DNA from: Leptoclinus maculatus
Taxonomy: Eukaryota; Chordata; Actinopteri; Perciformes; Stichaeidae
Direction of reading: 5' to 3'
Length of the DNA stretch: 64,000 nucleotides
NCBI GenBank assembly: GCA_032191485.1
Contig: JAVDOI010000019.1
Span: forward strand, 2,260,612-2,324,611
The notes below the pieces were generated by a model. That model did no database searches. It worked only from the letters and a program-made list of their open reading frames with translations, and was not told the origin of the DNA. Each line of letters starts with the position of its first letter. Position 1 is the first letter of the stretch. The translations under genes and the position numbers were made by a program. Below are positions 27,932-40,500 of this stretch, piece by piece.

Positions 27932-27946
27932 AATAAATAAAATAAA
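27932..27946 (+). promoter_or_regulatory. Clustered AATAAA polyadenylation signals
   Basis: Overlapping AATAAA hexamers (aataaataaaataaaac) lie about 430 bp after the coa6 stop and are the first strong cluster on the plus strand. They probably end the coa6 transcript. A TTTATT at 27972-27977 would be AATAAA on the minus strand and could serve slc13a4. Confidence 0.5.
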
Positions 27947-27999
27947 ACATACAGTCAGTGGTTTTAGTGGTTTTATTGTTGTGCGTGTATAATGTTTGT

Positions 28000-29902
28000 A
28001 TCATCCTACCTCTAGTTTTCGTCTGACAGCACATCAAGACAACACATAATTTAGGAATATTACAGCTCATTCGGAAACAGGCTTTATATTACAAATCTGT
28101 GTGTATTTACAAAAGACCCCTGCCTGGGTCAAAGGTCACTGCTGCAACACCCTCAAGATGTGTCAAACCTTCAGTAGAACTGAATAAATTACAAAATAAA
28201 AGCGTAGGCTTTTGATTCTGCCCACACTAGGACCTAAACTTTAAATGCAGTGATATAAAAAAACAAATTGCAATTAAAATTTGTGTAAAAATACAAAGCA
28301 CATCTTTTATATTTGTGCACAGTACAGTGAATGTTATGTGCAAACCTTTTCAACATCAGAAAACTTATTGTGATTTGACAGTTGATTGAACACTTGTACC
28401 ATACAACCCTGTGCTACCTCTCTCTCTCCTCTGAGGCCTTCAGATGCTACATTCATCAACAACTCAGAACTTGGAGGCACCTTTGCAGCCTCCCAAATGT
28501 GCATTTCTTGTTAGCCCTCACATGCCAGGAGAAAAGTCCCACCTTGACCTCAGACCAAACATCCCGTTGCTTAACACGCAAATGTATCACATCTCATAAA
28601 AACACATACGCCTTTGTGATAAATAACAGAGGCTATTGATTCTCAGTATCGGAGTTTTCTACCTGCTGACAAGCACACAACTTCATTTGTTAAATCATTA
28701 TGTTGGCTAATAAACCTTGTGACCTCAAGCTAGCAAAATACTCTCTGATTTTATGACGTCAAAAGCACCTGGCTGAATACACAGAATAATGGCAGGAGTG
28801 TCTCCTTCCAAACTTCAAGAGAAGGGAAAGCTCAAAAATTGAATTAGCATAAAACACGGTGGTTTGATTGGTCGACAAACGCTGGACTTTTTATACCTTA
28901 AATACAGTACAGCGTTACACTCTTAATATTCGGTATCAATTGCACAGTAAAAAGCACTTACACTCCTGCTTTCCATAATTTAAGGAGGGTGGTAGTGAAC
29001 CCAGCTCCTGCACTGCTCTGAGATTAAAGCAAGGCAGTAACACTGTCATGTGTAGTATGACAGGAAATAATGTGGGAAAAAAGGCACTAGTGGGTACTGC
29101 GAGTTGCTTGTTCAGCGTTGACAGTGTGATGGGGCACAAGAATCAGCTCCGGAAACTTTGGTGAAGACATCAGGCACATATTTAGACGCCTAGATTTCCA
29201 GAGTAATTAATGCAGGCAGCCTCTGAGAACATCCAAGCTTCTACCTCTTTTAAAAACACATATCATAACATGAGATACCGGGTACATCTGAAAGGCTTTG
29301 ACGACAAGTAGCTCTGTGTATACAGTACAGTATCAGAAGTCTCAAATTCTTTCAGCAAACTCTTGTCACCAGCCCAACGTGTTGCAGTACATTTGAGCTA
29401 AAAAGAGGCTAACTTACGCCGGCCATGTAGCTTATTTCTATCTAAATATCAAACTGATCCACAGAGGAAGGCATGATGTGGCTCTGTTTCTATTATAAAT
29501 CAAATAACAAAATATCCGTTTCCTGATCACCAAAACATATATTTTTTCTGTTGCTTTTAGTAACTTCTTCAGTGATTCGGTGAAAACAGGATCTCCATCA
29601 AACTTCGTTGATGGAGGTAAAAAAAAAGTGTTTGCTGGAGTCAGAGCTCCACACAGTTCTGCATTTCTCGTGATGCCCCCTTGTGGCCAATACAATTATC
29701 ATTCAAATTATTACATCTAGGCAACAGGTAATGGTTCTCCGCTCTCCTCTTCTTCTTCTCCTCCTTCTCTTCATCCGCCTTCAGGTCCAGTTTAATCCGA
29801 AAGGACTGGACTCTGAGAAACACCAACACAGTAGCACTCCCCTGTCGCTTTCTCTCTCTCTCTGTCCGTCTTCCGGTGATTCATCCCCCACCCCGGCGGT
29901 GG
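28000..29902. other. Spacer between convergent coa6 and slc13a4; probable 3' UTR sequence
   Basis: No coding exon was seen. At least the part next to 29902 should be slc13a4 3' UTR. A minus-strand ATTAAA (TTTAAT at about 29789) is a weak nearby polyadenylation candidate, and the next strong one is near 27972. The remainder is AT-rich and otherwise unremarkable. Confidence 0.5.
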
Positions 29903-32900
29903 TTATAAGCTCCCGGTGACGTTCCTGGCCACCGCCCAGGCCGGGAACTCATTCAGGTCGAAGAGGGGAACCCCCCACGTGGTGATGGCCAACATCACCA
30001 CCGCCACGCCGATCAGGTTCACCCCGAAGCCTGCTTTCACCTGGAGGAGAGGAAGAGGAAATGAAAAAAAACAGATGGTAACATGTTAAAAGAAGAGTTG
30101 AAATTATTCAACTATGCGAAAATAAATTTCAGAATAAGGTTGAGCAAGAGTTAAGAATGAAAATTATTCATCCCTCTGTTTACACAAAACAACTTTGACA
30201 CCCTGTGCTCTCGAGCCGTTTGAAGTTGCAGGTGCAGAAGGAGCATGTGACTGTGTGTGTGTGTGTGAGTGTGTGTGTGTGTGTGTGTGAGTGTGTGCGT
30301 CGTACCATGTCGCTGATCTTCACGTGGCCGTAACTGAAGACGATGGCGTTGGGGGGGTTCCCCACTGGAAGCATGACCCCGAATGACACACACATGGTGG
30401 ACGGGATCAAAGTGTGGAGCGGGTTGATTTGCAGAGTCTCTGACTGGAAGTAGGGAAGTGGGTGAAGAGGAACAATGGGGGGGGTAAAGAGAATAGAGGA
30501 AGAAGAGACAGAAGGAAAGTCAAAAAAAGATGAGGCAGGAGGTAAATGGAATCAAAACTGCTCTCATAGGCCCTGTTTTCAAAGTGATGCTTCATTCAAA
30601 ATGGCCGCTTATGAGGAAACATATGCGTGGACAGAGTAAGTTTTGCAACGCAGCCCTTTGTAAAGAAGACGACAGGTCATGCGTGTCTTTTAAAGGAATA
30701 GTTTGACATTCTTTAATTAAATATCAAATAGGGTTGACACCTCTGTCATATCGGTCTGTTCAACATGAAGCTGAAGCCAGCAGTTGCTTTGCTTATCTTG
30801 GAACAAAATCCACCTTCCAGCACCTCTTATAACACTTAACATGTTAAATATTGTTTGTTTAATCCTAATGGGAACAAAAGTGTAGTTTATTGGTTGGTGG
30901 GGTACTGGAGGACCAGGCATTGAGCGTAAGTGTGTGCGTGAGGGGTCGCGTGTCGTACCAGCGCTGACAGGATGGGCAGGAAGACGGTGAGAGTTGCCGG
31001 GTTGGAGGCGAACTCGGTGACCGCCGACACCAGCAGGCAGGCCAGCAGGGTGACGGCCCACGGAGGAAGACCGCTCATGGGCTCCAGCTGTCTGCCGATC
31101 CACACCGACAGGCCTGACACCTGCACACACACACACACACACACACAGACGAAACACATGTGAGCATCCTCAAAGGTTGCAACCCTGTCTCACTAAACCT
31201 CTACTGCTTTGGCCTAAAGTCCATCATTTAAATCAGGGTTGTGCATGCGGACAAAATCAGATCATCTGAACTCCTCATCTTCAAGCAATGACCTGAAGCT
31301 AATCTTGGAGATCAAAAAATAAACGAATTCGCTCTTCACCCTCAACAGTACTGCAGTACAACGACACACACTTGCGTAGTACCTTGCAACCAGCAGCCAG
31401 TGCATAGCCTCCTCCCACCAGGATGACGATCTCCCACGGCATCAGCCTCTGGAAGTCCTTCCAGGTGATCATGGGAGCCATCGGGTCGGACTCTGAATTG
31501 TCATCAAGTGTTTGAAAACCACAGAAAATATGTCAATACAGCTGGAATGCTAACGGGGTGACCTGCTGCTCATATAACTAAGTATTAAACAAACGTCATA
31601 TCTATGAATCATTTTGTCGTGGATATTCTTTATTGTTCTGTATTTGGTTGGTAATTTAGTGATGAGTTCCTGCTGAATGATATTTTTTTGCATTGCATTG
31701 TAGTATATAATATGTATGATAAAGACATTTTTAGTAATGCTTTATTTTACAGGTAATTACCAAGATATTTCATATATGTAATTTGGTACTGATCATAGGG
31801 AAAATAGGGATTTCTCTGAAAGAAAAACTCCATATAAACCCAAGTAAAAATGTATTTATCATTAATTAATTATTGCAAACTATAGCAATTCATATTAATT
31901 ATCAATTGTAAAAGTTTAGCACTATTTTCCATAACATTTGTATTCAATTACAGATTACAGAAGGACTGAGGACCCTGAAGGACCCAATAAATAAAGCGTT
32001 ACCACATCTTCTGAAGCAGTAAATACAGGTTAAATGTCCTGTTACATAACAAAGGTTTTGTCGAGTTTTTGTTTTGTTCTTTTACCTCTCTGTGTTTTTA
32101 ACACCATAACATAAAATCAACCTGCACAGGCTGGTAGCAACAGCTGTTTGCAGCAGGCCAAGGAGACTGTGTATGATTGTATAACTTTATCACAAATAGA
32201 GGAAAATCATAATGGTTGTGGCTGACTTATGAATTGAGCTGGACAAAGATTTCTAAATATCCTTGTCTGAGGCAAAACTACTCATTTTGAATAAAGCTGA
32301 AAATATACATCGATATTGAGTTCTCCTCTCCCTTTTTTGGAGATAAACTAAATGTAGAGCAGCCGTATCAAAAACTGCCAGCTGGACGGGTGCGTGGTCC
32401 TGACCTGTGTTCCTGGAGGAGGAGGAGGAGGAGGAGAAGGGTCGCCTGGCAGGGATGAGGAAGAGCAGGAAGCCCAGAAGGACAGACACTGTCGCATCGG
32501 TCCTGTAGCCTTTCCTGAGGGAGAAAACACCAACCGATGGAACGCAGATATAAAAGATGCAGAAGAAGAGGAGCTTCCAAACTCTTTGCATTTATCTCGT
32601 CATCGTCATGGTTTTAGCACGATAAGTGTTCCTATGGTGCCGATTTTGTGTCTGACAGTGTGTGTCTGATCATTAACTGTGGTGCATTATGGGATCTTAC
32701 TTCTCAAAAAGAGATGTCCAGCCGGGCACGAAGCCAGGCTCTCTGGTGAACCACAGCAGAGTCATCATGATGAAGAAAACACCGGTCACCACCTCTGGGT
32801 AGCTGGAAGTCACACACACACAGAAACCCGCAACAATTACACGAGTGATAACGTGGTTTTAGCTACAACGTCCCGTCTGGGTGTGTGAGTAAGACACACA

Positions 32901-35900
32901 CACACAGGCCGCTGCCAAATGTCTTAAGCTGTTCATTGGGACTTTAAAAGCTTTTAAAACATTTCTTTAATGTTTCGTTGAGATATTTTTGCAGCGCTTG
33001 TAATTGCATTACAAGAGATAAATTAATGGATTTTCCCATGAATTATATTAAAATAATAAATATATTTTGTAGCTAAGACCACTTTGAAATTATTTTCCTT
33101 CCAGCAAGACATTTAACCCCAAATTTGCTCCCGTAGCTGCGGCTACGGTGTATGAATCTGAATTGTAAGTCGCTTTGGATAAAAGCGTCTGCTAAATAAC
33201 TGTAATGTTGTTTGTTAGTGACAGGAATTGACTAAATTCCCATAAATACAACTTGAAATATTCCAGGGACATCCAGTCAGGAAAGCTAGGGCAGAGGAAC
33301 CCACCTGATGGGTCCCAGTTTGATGTACTCCTCCTGGATCCTCATCTCCGACAGCATCTCTCTCCTGGTTTTGCGTTTCTTACTCCATGAGCACGTTTCC
33401 CTGAAGCTGAACACACACCACAACAGAATCAACCACTCTGTTTTTTTTATTTAAGTTGCAGCCACAGGACACCAACGGCGGTCAGACAGAGGGATTATCG
33501 TGAGTCTATAATGATAAGATGCATGATTGCAACACCAACGTAATCACACAGCACACTAGGACACACACACACACACACACTCACTTGCAGCCGAGGAAGA
33601 GGAAGTGCAGCCACAGCCAGGTGAGGACCAGCATGATGATGGCGATGGGGAAGCTGAAGATGAACCACGTGCCGAAGTTTATCACCTTGGCGTCTGGGTA
33701 ACGACTGAAATGACAAAGAAAGGGACGCAGAGTTAATTCAACCGCGTGTGCAGGCTGTCGTCCTTTAACACTTGTTTTATACTGTGATGGCTAGAAATTA
33801 ACTTTGCAACAGGAGAAAGGAAGAGGGCTGATGGGATATGTGGTTTTAAATTAGACAAACAGCAGCACTAATATTAGCAAAGAGCCGCCAATCATTGACG
33901 ACAAGGTCCATCATTGAATAACAGTTGCACTGATTTTGACATGTAAGTGTGTGATATACTGAGGCTGAGCCTTGTGACTACTGACAGAGCTCATACTGAT
34001 AAAAATTGGAGCTTATCCAAGTCCAAAATAACCATTTGTCCCCCATCAACCGCCCCCCCCTTGACCTCTGGTCTCTACTTTGACTGACAGCTGTTGTCAT
34101 TCCTGTCCGTTTATCTGCACAGCAGCACAGCTGACTGTCCACCCTGACAGCAATATACTGTAGATAAGCTGCTCTTTAGCCTCTTTGCAGATCTTCTGCA
34201 GGGTTTCTGGTCAACGTGCAATGTTATGAAAAAGGTAGTATGTCCCAATTGATGTATGTACTTTGTAAGGGCGGCTGCAGTATATACTCAAAGCAAAAAG
34301 CAAAAATATGCGATTTGGAATGCAGCGCAAGTCTTCTAATACTGCACGGCAGTGGCGGGCCGTGCATTTTATACCTGGGCCTTCACTGCTGAAATACCAC
34401 CTAATAACCTCATGATGGCGCCACAGCTAGGGTTATTATTCGTTTCTAGGGCTGTAATAATATACGTATTCGTATTAAACCGTTCGGTACGAGGCTTACA
34501 AACCGAACAATACGTTTGAATAATACATTTGGAAAATGCAGAAGCTTAAATTGTAGGAAATATAATGTTTTCTGCGCTCACTAGGAGACATCGGACTGTG
34601 TGACCTCTGAACCGGAACAAAAAAAACAAAACAAAAAAACAGCTGGGGCTCCGCAAGTGTTCTGGGAGGCTAGGCTAACTAGCTTCACGGGAAAACAACA
34701 GCAGCAACATGCATTCTGCTACACACTCAAGGGCCATTCAGATATTAGATGTAAAAAAACAAACGCAGCTGATTTACCAAATCCTGATCACATCCTCCTT
34801 TCTTTGTTGACAAAGAGTTTAATCCCACGGTTAAATCCCAACTCACAAATCCGTTTCTCCTCCAATTTTAGCCATTGAGTGTTAAAAAACAAAGCTAGGT
34901 AAAAAAATAAATAATCTACACCAAGCAAAATGCAAACAATATCATAATTTCATCCATATCTTTCAATTTGAACTCTCACTACTCAGACTAAGCCTCTGCT
35001 GTAAATTTCGTTTCACAATAGTCACGTGCTCGCCCACTGACCAATCACAGCACACGCTTCACCTCACTGCTCCTGAAAACTGAGCTGCACGTAATGCTGA
35101 CGTGCTTATAGGCCAGCTAGCAGGCTCTGGCACGTCAAAGAATACGGCCAACATGTCAAACTAAAGATCTGATTGGTTGAACACGATGACAATCAACAAT
35201 ATCGTCCCCATTCACTTAAACTGCACATGGATGCACTTGTGAGTCTGCAGGCCTCGGGCCTCTCTTCTTACCTAGAGACACAGAGGTGAAATCTGATTGG
35301 ATAAAAGCTCTACTTAAAACAAGCTGCACTGGAAGCAGAGCAACTGAGGAAGACAGTAGCTGTGCAATGAGAAAATAAGATAATGGGAAAAATATTTTTA
35401 TAAATTATAATACATGTAGTGTATTTAAGAAAAATTATTAAATTATAAAATAGCTATAACTTTGTGATTCTGTTTAGGCCAGCAGAGAAAGCTTTGCAGG
35501 CCCTGACGGACCACCACTGCTGCAACGGAGGAAGAGTAAGAAGCAGAACGTAATGCAAGCCTTTTATTTTGAAGAATTTATAAGAAAATCCTATGACCAC
35601 GAAATAGAAGACAGAAAATGGACCAACTCTGAAAGTAGAACAAAAAGAACCTTGGGATGACAGTAAAGTTACACAATCAGTGAATGTAGCACTTGTTTTA
35701 AGTACAAATTCAGAAAGAACTACGGCCTAGAAGAAGCAGCAACTGATATAAGCAAGAAGCTTCAACTGATGATCATTGCAAATATTCAAAAGAGGAGATT
35801 TGCTGAGCATGCAAGTACGTGATCGATTGACTTTGTCGTACTAGCATGGGCTTGTTGCAGACAGGGACTTGGACTGACTGACCTGGACACTCACAAACAC

Positions 35901-37517
35901 GTTCACCAGGGGCCTCTCTCACTTATAGAAGTTGACCTCAGGCTATTTTGAACTCAAGAATCGAAAAGCGCAATCTCACTTTATTTGACTAAAGTTAACT
36001 CAAAGTTCAAAGTTAAAGGTAATATTTAGGGAGTTTTTAAAAAAAATCTGTTGCTTGGATTGATTGCTGTTCCTTGTACCATCACTCCTAGGATTACTTG
36101 TACTACTGCTCACACACACACACACACACAGAATCAAAACCTGACCTTTGTCCAACAAGCTGCGACATGAAGGAGGCCATTCTGCCGGGCTTAGTGCCGC
36201 GGCTGGAGGAAATCGGCTCTGTTAGGACCGTAGGGGCTGATTAGTTTGATCTCAGACCCTGCGAGCCCCCCAGACACCGGGCTAACATGAACTGTCTCGG
36301 TCTGACCGGCACGGCAGCCAAGAACTCAAACGAGCTGTAAATAAGCTTGAGTTGAGATGGTGTCTGAGGGAGCTAATACCCGACCAAAACACCTGTCTGA
36401 TACCAGTTTTTAAAGCTGCTTGTAACATCTATTCTCACCTTCAGCAGATGGTGGATGCTTGTCAACCCAGAAGGCTTTTAACTGAGTGTGTGTGTGTACC
36501 TACGTGTTAAACTGCTCGGCGAAGATTAGGTTAGTCGACGTGCCGGTGATGGTGATGAGGCCGCCGATCGTCGCGGCGTAGGTGATGCTGAGCGACAGGC
36601 ATTTACAGATCATGTGGTCCCTCTTGGTGGGATACTGGGAGTCCCTCCTGGTCCTCACACGCTTCACGTTCGGGATTTCGATCGCAACCTGAGAGGGAGC
36701 GAGGGGGATGTTTGTGAATGAAAGAAAAAATAATAATGTTGCTGGCATTAATTGTCCCGTGGGAGTGTGTCTGCCTGGGTGTGTTCCTCACCTGCGGCAG
36801 GTGTCCGTTGGTGTGCCTGATGAGACCAAAACCATTCGCCTCCTCGTCGACTGTGGAGAGCTCCTGTTTAGTGCAGTCGCTGCCGGAGGGACAAGGGAAG
36901 AGGGCATGAAGACTTCACAATGACTAAAGATGTCAGTTATAGAATGCAGGAGACGCTGAAGAGCGCTGCAGGGACGACGGCTTTTGTAGGCCAAGCCCCC
37001 AAAGTTAGCATCGCGCTGGTTCCCTCCACAAAAAGCCAATAGTATTTCTGGATTTGGTATCAATGCAGAAAATAATCTCTGTGGCAAAATGTTTATGATG
37101 ATACTTTTTCTTCAGCAAGCTTTTTTTGATTTTTGAAGCGTGAATCGGCAGAAGTAAAAAGCGAACGTCAGGCTATAAACAAACCACACCTTGGTCACAT
37201 GACTTCACAAAGCTTAAAGCAGACTGATGAAGTTTTTGTGGTTTCATTTAGCCAGTTTTTAGCGATCGCCTTTTTTTTAAAACACGTAAAATCTCGGAAA
37301 TGCGGACTCATTTCCGAGTTTTAGGACTCATTCCTGCAGCACCCTATTGCTGCGAAGCTGTGAACAAACGTTAGTCATAAAACAACACACAAGAAAGATA
37401 TCTGAGAAGGTGAAATTTACTTTAAAAGTTGAAGTTGGACTGCGATACATACTGGGAATCACTGGCAATTACAATTGAGAAGAAAACAAGGAAAATTGTG
37501 GAGAAATAACTGCTATT

Positions 37518-37549
<32 letters not shown>

Positions 37550-40500
37550 ACGTACCTGTCGTTGCGATAGAGCAGCTCCAGCTGGTTTTTGTCGAAGTTC
37601 TCTTCTTTGTCTGAAACAGCTGCAGACAACAACATTCATCACAATCCTGAACTGTTTGTGGAACACGCTGAACTAGAATCAAGATGAACTGTATGGTTGG
37701 ATCCATCTATTTTCTTAACACATCGCATATTTGTGACTTTTGAGTTTGCTGAACTTCACCGACTGTTATCCATCCACCAGTCTTGCGTTGGTGTTGGTGC
37801 GAGCATTTCTATCAAAATATTAGAGTATTTTAATTTTTTTTCAAAGAAGCTTTTATAGTTCATTGACCTCCACCTGTGGTGACGGCGCCAGACGTACCGC
37901 TGTCGTCCTCGGGGGCCTCAGCGGTTTCGGAGTCGGCGTTGCCGTCGGCCAGGCCGGTGCAGATCAGCTGCTGCAGGACGGCCTCGGCGATGGGCATCAC
38001 CATGGCCGTGGTGGACGTGTTGCTGAGCCACATGGACAGAAACACTGTGCAGCACATGAAGCCCAGCACCAACCTGGAGGGACAGAGAGGGACAGTGAAT
38101 GATGTCTTTGTCTGCGGGTGTGTGTTTTTACGTTAACCAGTGTGAGTCCTCACTCAACAGTATTGAGTGTGTATAGCGAGTGTGTGGACGTGTGCTGCTC
38201 ACATGCCAGGCTTGGCCCCTGCAATCATCACCATGCGCAGAGCGATGCGTTTGTGCAGGTTCCACTTCTCTATAGAGGCGGCCAGGCAGATGACTCCCAT
38301 CAGCAGCAGAGTGGTGTCCTTACAGTACTCCGCTGCCACCTAAACATACACACAGAGGAGACATTTCAAAATAAAAGTCTGCGTGAATTCAAATTCAGGA
38401 AGATAAAGTAGACGGGGGCCTTTTTGCTTTTCCCTCCTTAAGGCACTTCCCCCTCCTTCTTTTGGATCAACACTTACAGTTTCCCACTTGTTCTTTTTAA
38501 TCTGCCCCACTTCCCACCCGCGGGGTTCTCGGCCTCGCAGTGTTGTGTAAGACCGCGTCTCCTCACCTCTCACCTAAAAACCGCTGCACTTCCTCCTGCT
38601 GGACATTTTTACACATCGCTCCGTCGCACTCTCTTTCTCGGCCATTTCAACGTGTCAGGAGCAGCGCAGGACAGGATGCAGGGACATGCTTTCAACTCTC
38701 CTCCTCCCTTCACCATAATAACTCTTAGAATTGTGAAATCACCTGAAAGAGCAACTTTCTCGATTGCCCCGATGAATAGTCTTAGACTTTACAAATATTT
38801 CTATAGTTGGAAAAAAAAAAGGACTGTTTGTTGCATGCTGCAGACTGGATAAAGTACATATTTAAATGCTCACTGGTGAATAATGTAAGCTGTAGAGGTT
38901 CCAGGTTTGCAGATACAGAATAAGTGCTGCAGTATGCATATACAATATAAAGACCAGGTCACCTGTCAGCCTACTTATAGTTCCTTGTCTCACCTGTGTC
39001 AGCATTTAGAAACCTAGTTAGATTTACAGCCAACAAGCAGCATTCATAGTTTAGTTTTAAAAGGCCCAGTGAAGCAGATGTTAGAGCGTCTTTAGTTTAT
39101 GTACTGTGAGTATTCCCCCGTGAAACGGAGTATTTGAGCAGTGTACAGCTAACAGAGGGATTTTAATCAAATCCTTCACATTTGATTGGACCGGTAAAGA
39201 GTGGGCTATTAGCTTGTAGCACGATACAGACCTCCCTTGCAGCTAAAAGTTGCAGATTGCTTGATGGATGGATGTCATATTATTGGTTGAAATTTGTCGA
39301 TTCTAGCTTACGTAAACAAACATATTTTGTTTTATGGGAAGAAAAGGCAACTGGATTTTGATATAAAATACAAAGAAAAAATATATTTTTAAATGTTTTG
39401 CATATATTGTCAAATAGGTGCACAATAAGACCGGGGATGTGATCTAAAAGGGTTAAAAAAGGCATTTTTCATCTCGACTTTAAGAGAAACTTGCTTCTTT
39501 AGAAAGTGTCACGTGGAAAACTTTAACCAGATTAAATATGGGCCTAAAATTTGTACCGACGCCGTTCCATTCCACGCTCACAGTGAGTAAACGCGTACAA
39601 AGAGTGGCAGCAGATCAAGATAACATTTCTACTGTGAATTACCAGCATTAAAACAGATACAAAAGTGTTGATCATTCAAGTCAAGTTAGTTGCATGTACT
39701 ATAAGTAGTATTGTGTTATACAGGGTTTCTGCCAGTACTTTGGGTGTTGGAGGAAGACTGGGAGAACGATACAACAACTGAATATGTTGCATAAAGCTCT
39801 CTGCTGACATATTTATAGAACGCCATGGCAAGAGGCTTAGAGCAGCGTTAACAGGCGGCTTGTTTGTCAATGCAATTTGGTCATACATCCCTTACAGAAA
39901 AACAGAGACGTTGTTACAAATAGCATGTGGGGGAACGGATATCCTCAGTTATCAAATGAGCTCTGCAACATGTAAACAGAAGTATCAATGGAACTGTAAG
40001 TAACCCATGTAAGCGGACACATTTCTGCATAGGCTAATCCAGATTAAGGTCAATGGAGTTCATTGTTACACACCATGACTCTGCTCCAGTATTATGTTAT
40101 CATTATTTGGGTTGAAGCAATCTGAATTCTTTGTTTACAAGGCAATTTCTAATCACACTGAGTTCAGCAAATTACAATCAATGTAACTGTAGTCATTGTG
40201 ATGAGATAATGCTATCAGCGCCAGCCTAATTTGTCTATTGGAAAGGAGAGCGCAGGCGGTGGAGAGGGCCACTCACATTGTTAGTCAAAGATTGAAGTGA
40301 CAAAACCAACAGAAAATGATCACCCCACTCAGCGGCCTCGTGTGGCTTTTTAGCCTCTTTTAGCCCTTGACCCCTTTTGTCCTCACCAATTCTAAGTGGG
40401 CTCTGAGAAAATGTTTGCACTAAAACTATAAAACAGACAAGACGGCTAACAATGCATAGAGACTCACCTCGCTGGACTTGAGTACCCCAAAGAGCGGATA

